NCBI RefSeq assembly: GCF_022376445.1
Contig: NW_025955071.1
Location: forward strand, 1 to 64,000
Reading direction: 5' to 3'
Source: Fomitopsis serialis
Lineage: Eukaryota > Basidiomycota > Agaricomycetes > Polyporales > Fomitopsidaceae
DNA length: 64,000 nucleotides
The notes below the pieces were generated by a model that did not search any database, was not told the DNA's origin, and saw only the letters and a list, made by a program, of their open reading frames with translations. Shown here one piece after another: positions 36,051 through 46,469 of this stretch. The stretch's first letter is position 1; each line of letters starts with the position of its first letter. The translations under genes and the position numbers were made by a program.

Positions 36051-36099
36051 TGTTTGGTCTGCCTTCCTGATATAGCAAGCAAGCTGTCGGCGTCTCCTC

Positions 36100-36800
36100 A
36101 CTTCGTGGCGTTGAATGAACAACTCTCGCTGTTCGTCGGCACTCCATGCACAACCTCAAGCTCAAGCTTCAAGCTCTGCTGACGCTTGATTGATTCCAGG
36201 CTAGGTATCTTGGCTTGATAAAAGCCGCTGTGCCATCGGACGGCCGCTAATGAGACTAGCAGCCGCGATGGCCTTCGATTCATTAGTGTCGTCAAAGATG
36301 CATGCATACTCAATGGCCACGAATGTTCGCCATAGTCCCATGGCAAACCTGGGGCCTGTTGTTGGTCCTTTTACCTCAAGCACGGACAGAAACACGCGTA
36401 TCAGCGGGTACAAGACTGATGTTTTGACTACTATAGGTACAGCGTAACACGTCATCGCAGTGGCATCAGGAGTCGTGGGCGTAAGTAAGGACGTGTCGGT
36501 CATAGCTAACGACAGCAGCGATAGAGTGATAGAGCCAAATGAATCACAGAACGTGGATAGCAAAGCGAAGCGTGTGACGACAGCTGGTAAGTTAAGTAGA
36601 CGATGACCTGGTCCACATACTGATCATTGAATTCGCTCGGATTCGAAGACACGGGACACACTTACAAGCACATGGAATCAGTCGTATCAGGCGGTATTTT
36701 GATTCGTTTCTTGAGACCTAGCCTTCTCCCCTCTTGACCAGGCATGTTCATGCACAAGTGCCAGGTAAGCCTGTCAAATTGGCAGTCAGCGCTCATGCAC
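36100..36800. other. unassigned spacer
   Basis: A minus-strand frame of 120 codons (36201-36563) is moderately hydrophobic, but it has no match in the window and no convincing exon borders, so I do not call a gene. Confidence 0.2.
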
Positions 36801-36801
36801 G

Positions 36802-37548
36802 TCATCTGCAGCTACCCACCAAACCAAAGGAGAAACAGACGACACAAGGATCGACGCACCGCTCGAAGACGCGCCAAACCTCGTCCGACTCGCACTCATA
36901 CACGGCGTGCGCGAGCCGGAGCAGCTCTGCGTGCACTTTCCACCACCGCGACGACTCCAGCAGGCGCACCTCCCACTCGGGCGCGCCCCGCTTGATCCGC
37001 TCGGCCCCCTCGAGTCGCTCTGCGATCAACTGCGGGAACCGCCCCTCGACATGTGAGAGGGACGCGAGCAGCTGAACGGGAGTCACGCAATCGACCAGCA
37101 CGGACTCAAGCTTGCCCATGGGCGTGGTGGCCTGAACATTCTGAATCGCGATGTATTGCGCTGGTGGGGCAAGTGTGGGCTGGTACAGCGCGGATTCTGC
37201 GGGACGCGGTATTGGCGTGACTATGGGGATCGCTTGTGGCCCAGCAGCCGTTTCGAGCGTCGGGACGGGGGGACGCGTCGGGCAGGGCGTGGTGCTCTTA
37301 GAACGTGTCGGCTCAGTTGGAAGGAGGCTTTCCAGCAAGCGCTTTTGGGCCTGTAACGTCGCTAGGTTGCGCCTCGGTATTCTGGGCTGGAGCATGATCT
37401 CGGCTGGTTTGTGGCCCTCCGAGGTGCCATTGGGGATGACAGGAATTGGTGTTAAGTTTGTTACTGGAAGGGTAAACGGACGTGCTTTGGGGGTAACAGA
37501 TTCTCGTAGCCAGTCGTGAGGAATAAATGAGGGTGCATTGGGGTTCAT
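36802..37548 (-). CDS. hypothetical protein, single exon (248 aa)
   Basis: I do not recognise the family. The frame is open from 37677, but I prefer the ATG at 37548 because it follows a pyrimidine-rich leader (CTTCTCCCTTACC) and has a good context (ACCACGATGA). The first 150 residues are proline/threonine-rich and probably disordered (PIPVIP, RPPVPTLE). The last 90 are predicted helical and charged (GKLESVLVDCVTPVQLLASL, PEWEVRLLESSRWWKVHAEL, CESDEVWRVFERCVDPC). There is no signal peptide. It is single-copy in the window and unlike its repetitive neighbours, which makes an ordinary gene plausible. Confidence 0.5.
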   Translation of the reverse strand: MNPNAPSFIPHDWLRESVTPKARPFTLPVTNLTPIPVIPNGTSEGHKPAEIMLQPRIPRRNLATLQAQKRLLESLLPTEPTRSKSTTPCPTRPPVPTLETAAGPQAIPIVTPIPRPAESALYQPTLAPPAQYIAIQNVQATTPMGKLESVLVDCVTPVQLLASLSHVEGRFPQLIAERLEGAERIKRGAPEWEVRLLESSRWWKVHAELLRLAHAVYECESDEVWRVFERCVDPCVVCFSFGLVGSCR

Positions 37549-38200
37549 CGTGGTAAGGGAGAAGCTGGAAAGCGAGACCGGGAGGGACGGGAGGCGGTTG
37601 AACACAGTGGTCGTGACCGTGGCCACACCGTCGGCATTCTGCGAGGCCAAGTTCAGAACAAAGCGAATTTGTGCCATAGGTCGCCGTATTTGTGCAGTGG
37701 CTTTGGGACAAAGCGGAGTTCACTGGGGGTATTTCATCAGGGAAAAATGAAGTACTAGCCTTCACCGTACTTGCGGGGATCGGATTGTGAATTGCCTATC
37801 AGAATCGGAGTCGCTGACATGCTATGTTACAGCCAAATACGAAGCTATTAGCATAGATTCGCGACTACTAAGAGGAAGAAACCTCGCACCGTCTGGGTTA
37901 GCGTACGAGTGGGAAACAAAGCCACAAAGCCTTGTCACGTATGTGTGACGCACGCAGTGACACTAGGTCGGTGGCAGAAGACGACGGTGCATGCCAGAAT
38001 GCATACAAACAACATCCAACAGGTATACATTACAGCTGCAAGAAAGCGGAACGTACATACATATCACAGCAGGTCACAGACCCGCCCGGTCGTTACTGAG
38101 ACATCATCATCAACGGCGTTACAACGGGAGAGGTCTGAAAATGAGGAATTCCGGGATATAGTCGATAACGAGCGAATTGGTCCGACACAACATAGAGTCT

Positions 38201-39456
38201 TCAGAGTTCGGGCGATCGGTTCTGGGAGTAGGCACGCATGCATTCGACCAGGGGCGAATAAACTCGCTGGGCGCTACGCACGCTGGAGTCGAACGCGGCA
38301 GGGACAGCCTGCACGTACATGTCAGCATCAGAAGAGAAACAGATGATCAACTGTTCACGGACCGACATGGACTTGGCCATGGCGAGGTTGATGAGGAGGT
38401 CGGAGCAAGAGAGCTTCACGACCTCCCAGGCCTCCTCGAACGCGGTGAGCTTCTCAGTCAGCTCGCGGCAATCGTCCTTGATCAGGGAGGCGGTACCGCG
38501 CGTGCCCATCCTGAGTTCTTCCTGGACTTCTGAGTCTACACGTGCGGATACTGTGAGTTGAAGAGGAACAATTGTACGGGAGAGAGCTCACATGGGTGGA
38601 AGCGGATGTCCGTGCGAAGGGGGCCAACAGAGAAGTGCACGGAATTGATGCCCGAGAGCAGGCGGTGAAACGTCTTGACGAGTTGTGTCAGCAACTTGTA
38701 TAGCGCCTGCCAGATCGTCATGCACAGTCTGTCCCCTTTTCAGTCCCTATATGCGGCACGAGGAGGTAGATAAACTCTTACTCCTCAAGACCCGACCAAA
38801 TCTTGGTGAAGAAACCCTGCGATTCGGCCTGGCTGCGTAGCGCGGCAGCGATCTTGAGCTGGAAGGTCTCGACGTCCTTGCCAAGCTCGTTAAACTTCTC
38901 GGCAGTCTTCTTCGCGTTCTCTTGGTGGATCGCGATGGCCTTCCAGGGCGTCAGAATACAAGCTACGAATCGAGCGCGCACTCGTACCTCCAGGAACCGC
39001 GTGACCATGATCCTCTTCTCTCGATAGGGCATCTTGGAGTGCGAGAGTGGGATAACCACCTCGACGAAGTCTGTGTCGGTTATGTCCATGATACACGGGG
39101 TAGCAATCACAAAACTAGTGGAGACATACTGTGGAGGAAACTTGCGCATTGCGAAGCGTTGTGTTGCGAATCACGGTACACCCTCCGGTGTCTCTGGCGA
39201 GCGGAACGTCTTTCCTTTAGTTTCCTATGAACGTGGATTGCCTATCATGACTGACCTGACGCAGAGTGTTCCACTCCTCGGTGAGAGGGTGATGCTCGCC
39301 GATTTGCGGTGTTGTCTCCAGCTCTCCGGAGACGGATTTGAAGAGATTCTGTATCTCCTGCTGATCGCTCAGAAGGGGCGCGAAACATCTCTTGAGCTCT
39401 TCGGCATTGTCATTTCTGTATGGAGGGGGAGGCGTCCTTGCGCTGCTACCAGACAT
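38201..39456 (-). CDS. L-family protein L2 (seven exons, 307 aa)
   Basis: Unknown function. Exons: 39256-39456, 39130-39193, 38988-39070, 38782-38939, 38592-38728, 38363-38535 and 38201-38308, summing to 308 codons with every phase consistent. The start MSGSSARTPPPPY has a PPPY motif. It is followed by a helical region (EEWNTLRQ, VYRDSQHNASQC, FVEVVIPLSHS), AEKFNELGKDVETFQLKI, GFFTKIWSGLEE, the amphipathic IWQALYKLLTQLVKTF, and a C-terminal PLVECMRAYSQNRSPEL. Compared with L1 and L3 it lacks one intron (the split after the VHMSMG position) and has a 48-bp instead of a 300-bp intron before the fourth exon. No signal peptide. Better preserved GC-rich codons than L1 or L3 suggest it is the most constrained copy. 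Confidence 0.8.
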
Positions 39457-39883
39457 GGCTGTATGTGAGAGAGCAAGACAAGGACGGCGAGTAGAAGCCC
39501 ATCCGACCAACGCGATTATACGCCATGAGGCAGCCACCGAGCAAATCATGTGACACCTACAACATGCATCTGTACCGCCGGGTGTGTGGCTGTGCATACT
39601 TCCTGCTTCTTGAGCTTGGACCTATATACCTACAGTAATGTCGCGACGCCTTTGGTCCACGTTAGTGTGATGAATGAAGAGTCTGACTCCGTGCTACCTC
39701 GAACGACGTCGACCGGGATGTTCAGTGCAGGTGAGCGCACAATTTCCGTTGCACATTAGAATCACTCTCCAGTGTGCATTATTTCCTGCCAGGGCTGCCT
39801 CATACTGAGTTGATTCATGAGTTATGGTTCTGTCACCGGCGCCAGTAAGTTCGTAACCTAGCTTCCACTCCACTCGCAGAATC

Positions 39884-40090
39884 ATGTTGGGCTTATGTAA
39901 TGGATGCCCGCTTGACTATGAGTGTACTGACCGTGTATCAGACTTGAAGCCATCTTTCACGTCGCTATTCGTCGATCACCGAGACATACAGAGGCTCTTC
40001 GCAAGAGTTGCTACACAACCTAATATGATGCCTGAAATTGGGTCGTGTTACCCGCTCGGTGAGGAGTGGGAGATCCTACGCTAGGTCAGT
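39884..40090 (+). pseudogene. L-family first exon fragment (L4)
   Basis: The plus-strand frame DRVSDLKPSFTSLFVDHRDI… EIGSCYPLGEEWEILR aligns with the first exon of L1-L3 (VAELKHSFMSLFTEDQEI… HPLAEEWTTLRK). The residue before the GTCAGT donor is a stop (TAG) instead of Lys/Gln, the TPPPPY start is gone, and later exons are not recognisable in 40.1-40.8 kb. Confidence 0.6.
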
Positions 40091-41022
40091 CCGATTTCTG
40101 GCCGTTGTATATGTTAGGCTGCCGGCGACTTACTGTGAAGTTGTTGTATCGCATGACACTGAGTAGCATCCTACAGATCTTCAATGAACACAAGGCGAAA
40201 GCAGAGCGATGTCCAATTTGATTTGGTAACCTGTGAAGACTCCTGTCCTTCATGAGCACGCAATACCATTGACATTGCCGTTGGTTTGTGTAGCCACGTT
40301 ATGTGTGAAACATCCGTGCGGAAAGATTCTACGGACTTCATTCATAGTTGTTCATGATAGCAACCCCTCACATTTCGCCGCAATCCTGATAAGCCGGGGC
40401 TAACCTGTCGCTGCCGGTTCACTGCACAGCGCATGGGGACAGAGGCTCAGAAATCGCAGCCGCGTGAGTTCTTATGCGGTTCTGCATCCACACGACGCGT
40501 CTATTGTCTGATCGTGTTCGAAGGTCGTGATCAAACTGCACTAGGCTTTGGGTGATATTGCATGAATCCACCTTCGGAACAGTACAACGCCCCGGGCCCA
40601 CCCTGCTGTATGATAGAGACGACCAGGCTGTATTCTCAAGCTTGCCACACCCGTGTTGCTCAACGAGATCCAGCTGAATGCGCTTGATGACCTCGGAGTC
40701 GTCCCTGAGGCTGATAATCACCAATGAATCCAGAGGCGTTTCAAGGGCCTATGACTCTACTACTTAGGTGACTGTTGCCGCGCAGCAAGTTCCAGTAGAC
40801 ACGTTGTCTGAGCTCGGCCCATATTGTACGCATGTACTCCGAGTCCTATACTTCGCATTGGGTATATGGGGAGTGAATGCACAAGGGCTGGCAAAGGGCT
40901 GCAGACGTTCAGCTGGTCAAGGCATCAGGGAGACGCCTGATTTCAATGAGCGACGCGACGCGTCTGCCACCTGACCGTGTTGGGCTTAAAGTTAAGGTTC
41001 CGACTGCCATGCCTCTCAGAGA

Positions 41023-41034
41023 CGATATAAAACC
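41023..41034 (+). promoter_or_regulatory. TATA box of L3
   Basis: GATATAAAACC lies about 70 bp upstream of the ATG at 41098 and matches the L1 promoter, including the following CGA ACGGCGTGGGAG and TTGCTCTCCGACATCC leader segments. Confidence 0.55.
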
Positions 41035-41097
41035 GAACGGCGTGGGAGGGCGCCCGCCCGCTCCTTGTCTAATGTCTTGCTCTCCGACATCCCCGCT

Positions 41098-42852
41098 ATG
41101 CCTGACAGCAACATAACGCCCCCACCCCCATATACCGAACCCAGTGACCATGTCGCAGAATTGAAACATAGCTTCATGTCTCTCTTCACTGAGGACCAGG
41201 AGATACGGAGTCTCTTCGACGTCGTCACCACCCGACTAGAGACTACGCCCCAGATTGGGCCGGATCACCCGCTCGCTGAGGAATGGACAACCTTGCGCAA
41301 GGTCGGTCCTGCTTTTGGCGACAGCCGGAATACCATGTCCAACGTAACGGGCCCGACAGATGTATAGAGACGCATACAGGGATACACGGGCACAGGCAGA
41401 TCGATGCGCGACCTTTCTAGAGCGTGAGTGACAATTGTACTAAGTCTGTTGTTTTCGATGATGACCGTATGTACAGACAGTCTTTCAAGATATCGTTCTT
41501 CCGCTTTCGCAATCTGAGTCAAGTGTTCCCTTACACGACAGAGTCGATATGGTTCAGCAATTTATAGCGGTATGTAGCGTCGATCCTTTTGTCGTAGGCT
41601 CCTTTCATTGCGCGTGCGCGTCCACAATTCCTTAGCACCTGCCAAGGGCGCAATGGTGCCAGAATCTATGCGGCAGCTTGCTTGGTCGCCCGTGGCTGTG
41701 CTTCACTTGCGATCATGCCTTACAATGTTCCAAAAACCGACGGTACTACAACTAGTGCACCGGTCAATCAGAGCGTTGTACAAGCATGCCAGTGCGACGC
41801 AGCGTTGCGTCCGTCCGACCTCAATTGCTTCTTGGCCCAGATCCTCTTCAATATACTGCTTCCCCTGAGCATTCAATAACTTCTGACAGATGATCGACGA
41901 ATACAAGTTGGATGTACAAGCATGTTCGGATAAATTCAACGAACTCAAGGAGAGGATTCAATCTTTCGAAGACAGGCTACGCACAGAACCGGTTCGAACC
42001 GCCGCGCCTCAGGACTTCTTTGCAAACACTTGGTCCCAAATTACAGAGTACGCCCGCCGGACGTGTTTGTGAGATGCAGTCTCTGACCAATGCGGGATAG
42101 CTTCTGTTCAGCCATTGGGAAGGCGATCAGCAAACTACTCGACCATTTTGTTACGTTGATTCGACAGCTCTTCTCGGAGGTGAAGTCTGTGCACATGTCG
42201 ATGGGTAAGCAGACACTACCGACACCGGCTATGCGCGGGTACACGACTTACACGTCATCTTACCCTCCAGGGCCTCTGCGCATGAGTGCGCACTTCGGCG
42301 ATGGTAAGTACAAGTCATCTCACGAGCTCGCCCTGCCATTGCTCAGCGCTCAGATCCTTCTTCGCCTCGTCCCAGACTCGCGGATCTCGGAAGAGATTGA
42401 AATGAATCCACGAGGAGGCATCGCCGCGGCACCAGAAATCGACGATACCGCTCGCAGAATCGCAGAGAAAGTGAGCGCATCTGAGTTCGCCTGGGATGCT
42501 GTCAGGATGTCCTGCGATACGCTACGAATCCAGCTTCGCCTGGCAGGAACGACGCCGTCTGTAAGTCAATCATTTTCACATAGGCCGACTAGGACTGACT
42601 AGTGATACTCGCACGTAGGTTGCTCCTGATGCTGTCCTCCAGTCGCAGTTCGAGATGGTTGGGCTGCTTATCGGCCTCTCGTCAAGAGCATGCGAGCGTA
42701 TTCTGTGGGCAGGCCGCCCCAGGTTTGATTGCGCGGAGCTTGTCGCCTTGATGGCAGCCCGGATCGCCAAGCACCCCGACTCGCCATTGCGTGGAAGATA
42801 CCTCGTTGTTGTGGACAGCGACCGAGGACCCGCGTCGATCGATAGTTTGTGA
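41098..42852 (+). CDS. L-family protein L3 (eight exons, shifted C-terminus)
   Basis: Unknown function. Exons: 41098-41301, 41360-41423, 41481-41569, 41890-42047, 42101-42204, 42271-42303, 42376-42560 and 42619-42852, in phase for 356 residues. Exon lengths 204, 64, 89, 104 and 33 equal those of L1. It starts PDSNITPPPPY and carries LAEEWTTLRK, YRDAYRDTRAQADRC, VLPLSQSESS and FNELKERIQSFEDRL. In the last exon one base is missing relative to L1 (GGGCTGCTTAT against GGGCTGCTGTAT, near 42668). The ancestral end (…MRAYSVGRPPQV) is therefore in another frame, and a new tail of about 60 residues runs to 42852. The gene converges with the aspartic protease, their ends about 400 bp apart. Confidence 0.7.
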
Positions 42853-43260
42853 GCATCATGTTTCTTGGTTGCATACGTATGCTTTGTATGAATGTGTAGG
42901 CAGTTGTACATAATCCTATGCTTCAGTGACATGCATCATCTTTCAGATTGAATCCGCCTTGTGTCAATATCATCGATGCTCACTAGCACTGTATATGAGT
43001 TTGTATGCATTGTTGCAGACATGCTGGATTCGGACGTTTGGAGCGACGATCTCGTCAATAGTAGCATGTCGTTAACGCTATGCAAGCATGCTGTAATATA
43101 TATACACGGAGAGACAGCAATGTAATGGTTTCCACAGCCATGGACAGCACGTACAGTTCAAATGTTCAACCACATAAGCACACCACTCGATCCAACCTCG
43201 CATCCTCTCCTCCTTCCTCGTTACTTCACCCTCCTATCCCGAGACAAGCTCAGGCCCAGG

Positions 43261-46055
43261 TCATGCGAGGACCATCATGCCCGAAAACAGAGTTGCGACG
43301 AGCGAGACGAGGATACCCACAGCAAGCGCGGGGCCGTTCACAGGCGCGATGAGCGCCGCAGCGCTCGACGACGAGCTGCTGCCGCTGGACGACGATCCTC
43401 CCGACGAGCCATTGGCTGAAGCGGTCGACCGACCCGACGCACCCGACGCAGATGCAGACGCAGACCCGGACACCGAGATGGTCGCAGGAACAGAGGAAGA
43501 AACCGCCGCTACCGAGTCAGGTCACCCCTCCGACACACAGCAGCGGAACGAGACGCACCTGAGCCGGACCCGCCCGCGTTCGTCGAGAGCGCCGCGAAGC
43601 CGACCGCGGCGGGGCTCTGGCGGAAGACGGAGTAGACGTTCTTGAGGAAGGTGTCGCCGACGACCCACGTGAGGCTGTTCGAGTCGCTCGGCACGTTCGA
43701 CCCCTCCGAGAGCACGAAGAACCCGCCGAGGCAGTCCGTCCCCGCGCTGTCCACCGCGCCGAGGTTCATGTCCGCCGCGCTGATCGGCCACGCCTGCCCG
43801 CCGAACGCGATCGTCACGTTCGGTTTCGTTGTGCACGCTGAGGGCAGGGGTTCAGTACTCAGCGGGGACGAAGGGGACACGAGTGGGGCGACTCACGGAA
43901 GGCGTAGTAGCCGGCGTACTGGCCGGTGAGGGCCTGCGAGCCCTCGATCTGGGCGTAGATCGCAGAGATGGCGTCGCTGGGGCCGCCGATGAGCGTTGTG
44001 CCCGTGTCGATCGCCGCATTCGCGCTCGAGCTGCCGAGGCCGACAGAGTTCCCGTTCACCGTGACTCCCGAGATGGTCAGCGTCCAGTACGTGGGGCCGC
44101 TCGTGTCCGTGAGAGGGTAGTACGTGATGTCGCCCGAGTACAGCGAGCCATTCACGCCGCCGAGGGTGAACGTTCCTCCGGGCTCCTCCACTGATGCGGA
44201 CATGTCGTCCACGAAACGTGTGAGGTAGAACGCGAACTCGGGGTTCGCGAGCGAGTTCTGCCCGATGAGCGCCTGCCAGAAGGGCACCGCGCCCGTCGCG
44301 GCGAGGGTCTGGAACGCGAGCCCCATGATGCCCGTGACGTTCCCGTCGAGGAGGTTGGTCGAGACGTCGTCGACGACGAGGAACGTCTGCGAGCTCACCG
44401 TCTGCCCTGCGAGCGAGACGGTGTCGCTACCGAGCGAGCCCTGCACCTCACCCGAGCCGTACGTGATCGAGACCGCGCCATTGGAGCCGCCACCGTGCCC
44501 ACCACTGGACGAGGTGGAGGAGCTGTTGGACTTGAAACTCGACGAGGAGGAAGAGTCATACTCGGGTGTGTCGGAGGGGCAGCCGGAGCAAGTTTTGGAA
44601 GCCAGCCAGAGGTCGGACGAGCCCGTGTCCATGATGACGGGGAAGGATTGGGAGGGCGTCCCGACGGAGATCGTGCCAATGTAAGACGAATCATAATCCT
44701 GGGTCAAAAAGTGTCAGCGCAGCCCAATTCAGTCAGAAAAGCATAGGGTGACGGAATACAGTCATCCGCAGTAGCATCACCGTGTCTCGTCTGGGCACAC
44801 GAGCGCATCAGGGGTCCCAAGTGTTCTGGACGCTGCAGAGAAATTGAAAGCTTTTGGGACCCGTAACGGTCGACGCCGCCCGACCAAGCATGCGATGTAG
44901 TTCACAACCCACGACGGGGCCCACAGTCGCCCGAGCGCAAGGACCCCCATCTTCGGCTTCATCGTCCACCTGCCAAGGCGCAGAATGGAGCCTCGAACCT
45001 CAGCAGCCGGAATCGCGTTGGCTCACATCCGACACAGGCCAGGTCCTCTGCGTTTGACACATCGTGACCCTTCTGGTGAAAACAACAATAAAAGACCTGG
45101 CGCAAAGTGCGACGGCACTCCAATTAGTACTGCATTCATAGTCGCAGTCGTACACTGTCACCCCGCTGAGCAGCACTAGGCGTGAAAACCTGCTATTTCA
45201 ACCACCGGACGTGCTTGAGTCCCTGTTTGCACTGCTACATTGCGTAGCAAGTCACAGAAGAACGAACAGCCGCCGGACAACATGCCTGGCTAGCCAAGCG
45301 TGGAAGTGACCGCACGAGGCGATCCGCACGCATATCCGATCATACATTCGACATGAATGCGCAGTGCGCAGCAACAAGGAGGGCGGTGGGGCAGGCAACG
45401 GGCACCACCCAGCCCAGGCATACTCGAAGCCGGTGCAAGTTGCACGTCCTACGAGCTATTTTGCGGGAGGACAACAATTGTTGGCAAGCGTATAGCCAAG
45501 CGCTAGAACGCATACAGAGTTGTGCTAGACTCGCACGCCGATAGTTGGTGTTCGCGCTTGGATGCGCAGTTCCTGCCTGCCTTTGCTCTGGGCCATGGCT
45601 CGAGCATAATGCCCTTTGCATTGCAGGACGTGTGCACCCAGGGAACGAACGAGCATCCGGAAAGGTGCAGTGAAGGTGGGGCGAACTCCCAGCCTATGCC
45701 CCAGAACAGAGCACACGAGCTGTACAACCAATGCGCATGACGATTCTATTTCGTAGCGTCACTCGACACGACAGGGAAAATCATGGGCGCCCTGCCTGAC
45801 GACCGACAGGCGTGGTAGGGGAACAATGCTCACCTGGTTGGTGAGCTGCGTGCCCACGGTCTCGCCTCTCTTCCTGAGCTTGCTCGCCATGGTCTCGAAG
45901 CCGTACTTGCTCCTGACAAAGTCGCCGGCCGCGGGGTACCGGCTGACGTCCTTCACGCGTCGGCCAGTGGCTCTCTTGGAAAGCGGGACATGGATGGGGT
46001 CCGCGAGCGCGAGCGCGGCGAGAGAAAGCGGTATCCAGGCGGTCGCATGGACCAT
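43261..46055 (-). CDS. pepsin-like aspartic protease, secreted, probably GPI-anchored (four exons, 516 aa)
   Basis: Family A1 endopeptidase acting outside the cell or at its surface. Exons: 45834-46055, 43897-44698, 43559-43837 and 43261-43508, phases consistent. The N-terminus is a signal peptide (MVHATAWIPLSLAALALA) followed by a basic propeptide (RKRGE near residue 63). The catalytic motifs are DTGSS at about residue 98 and DTGTT at about 305, with the flap tyrosine in SITYGSGE (about 154). A Ser/Gly-rich insert follows the first motif. The tail is a Ser/Ala-rich spacer and a hydrophobic C-terminus (GPALAVGILVSLVATLFSG), typical of a GPI signal. The first intron is about 1.13 kb, far longer than the other two (59 and 50 bp). 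It is divergently transcribed from the ZNHIT3-like gene. A decayed tail copy lies at 11.7 kb. Confidence 0.93.
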
Positions 46056-46469
46056 GGTGGGAGAGGGGTAAGTAGTAGATGGGGGAGAAAGAGAAAGAGC
46101 GGGTGAGGGAAAGAGGGGCAGCGGGAGGACGTCGGGATATAGACCGTGGAGTCGTCTGCACCTCCGCAGCCGCTCTGCCCAGCCAACAGCCGCCCGTCCC
46201 TCGATCGCCGGGCGCTTCGGCGCCACGGCGCACTCCCCTTTTGACTTTCTCCTCCTCGACGCCACCACCTCTCCCACTCCTCCCCGCCGGCCGCCGCCTT
46301 CCCCCGCTGCGCGCAATATCCTGCGCATTTCCTTCCCAATTTCCTGGGGGTATCTCTCTGGCGGTTGCTGCCCACGTTCGTCGCCGGTGCCTGGCCCGAC
46401 GATGCATGCATAGCCTTCGTTGTTGTTCTTGTCCTGCCAAGTAGTCCCCTGCCCAGGTCTCCAACCGTC
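46056..46469. promoter_or_regulatory. divergent promoter between protease and ZNHIT3-like gene
   Basis: 414 bp separate the two start codons. On the minus strand a TATA-like TCTATATCC lies about 80 bp upstream of the protease ATG. The rest is C/T-rich, especially 46200-46330. No specific factor site is claimed. Confidence 0.4.

Larger units (their letters stand above)
30600..36090. repeat. segmental duplication, block type 1, copy 3
   Basis: Third copy of the block, collinear with copies 1 and 2. Between 33.22 and 34.90 kb it is almost identical to 8.69-10.37 kb, while its flanks are diverged by many substitutions and indels. It contains decayed G5 and G3, a frame-shifted G2 and an intact G1. 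Confidence 0.8.
40800..43500 (+). repeat. source copy of the inverted duplication found at 11.6-14.2 kb
   Basis: Contains the L3 promoter and gene and the 3' end of the aspartic protease with its flank. The mirrored order is found about 30 kb to the left. See the entry at 11640-14240 for the direction argument. Confidence 0.7.

Noticed and set aside
5600..36090. The array as a mating-type (homeodomain or pheromone) locus
   Set aside because: No homeodomain WF-N-R signature, CAAX pheromone precursor, receptor-like seven-helix frame or mitochondrial intermediate peptidase gene is visible.
36201..36563. 120-codon hydrophobic minus-strand frame as a membrane protein
   Set aside because: Hydrophobic stretches are short, no exon borders fit and there is no conserved counterpart in the window.
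38201..42852. L proteins as helical pore-forming toxins
   Set aside because: Long helices with a more hydrophobic middle are suggestive, but no family motif is seen and helical composition alone is weak evidence, so I leave the function open.
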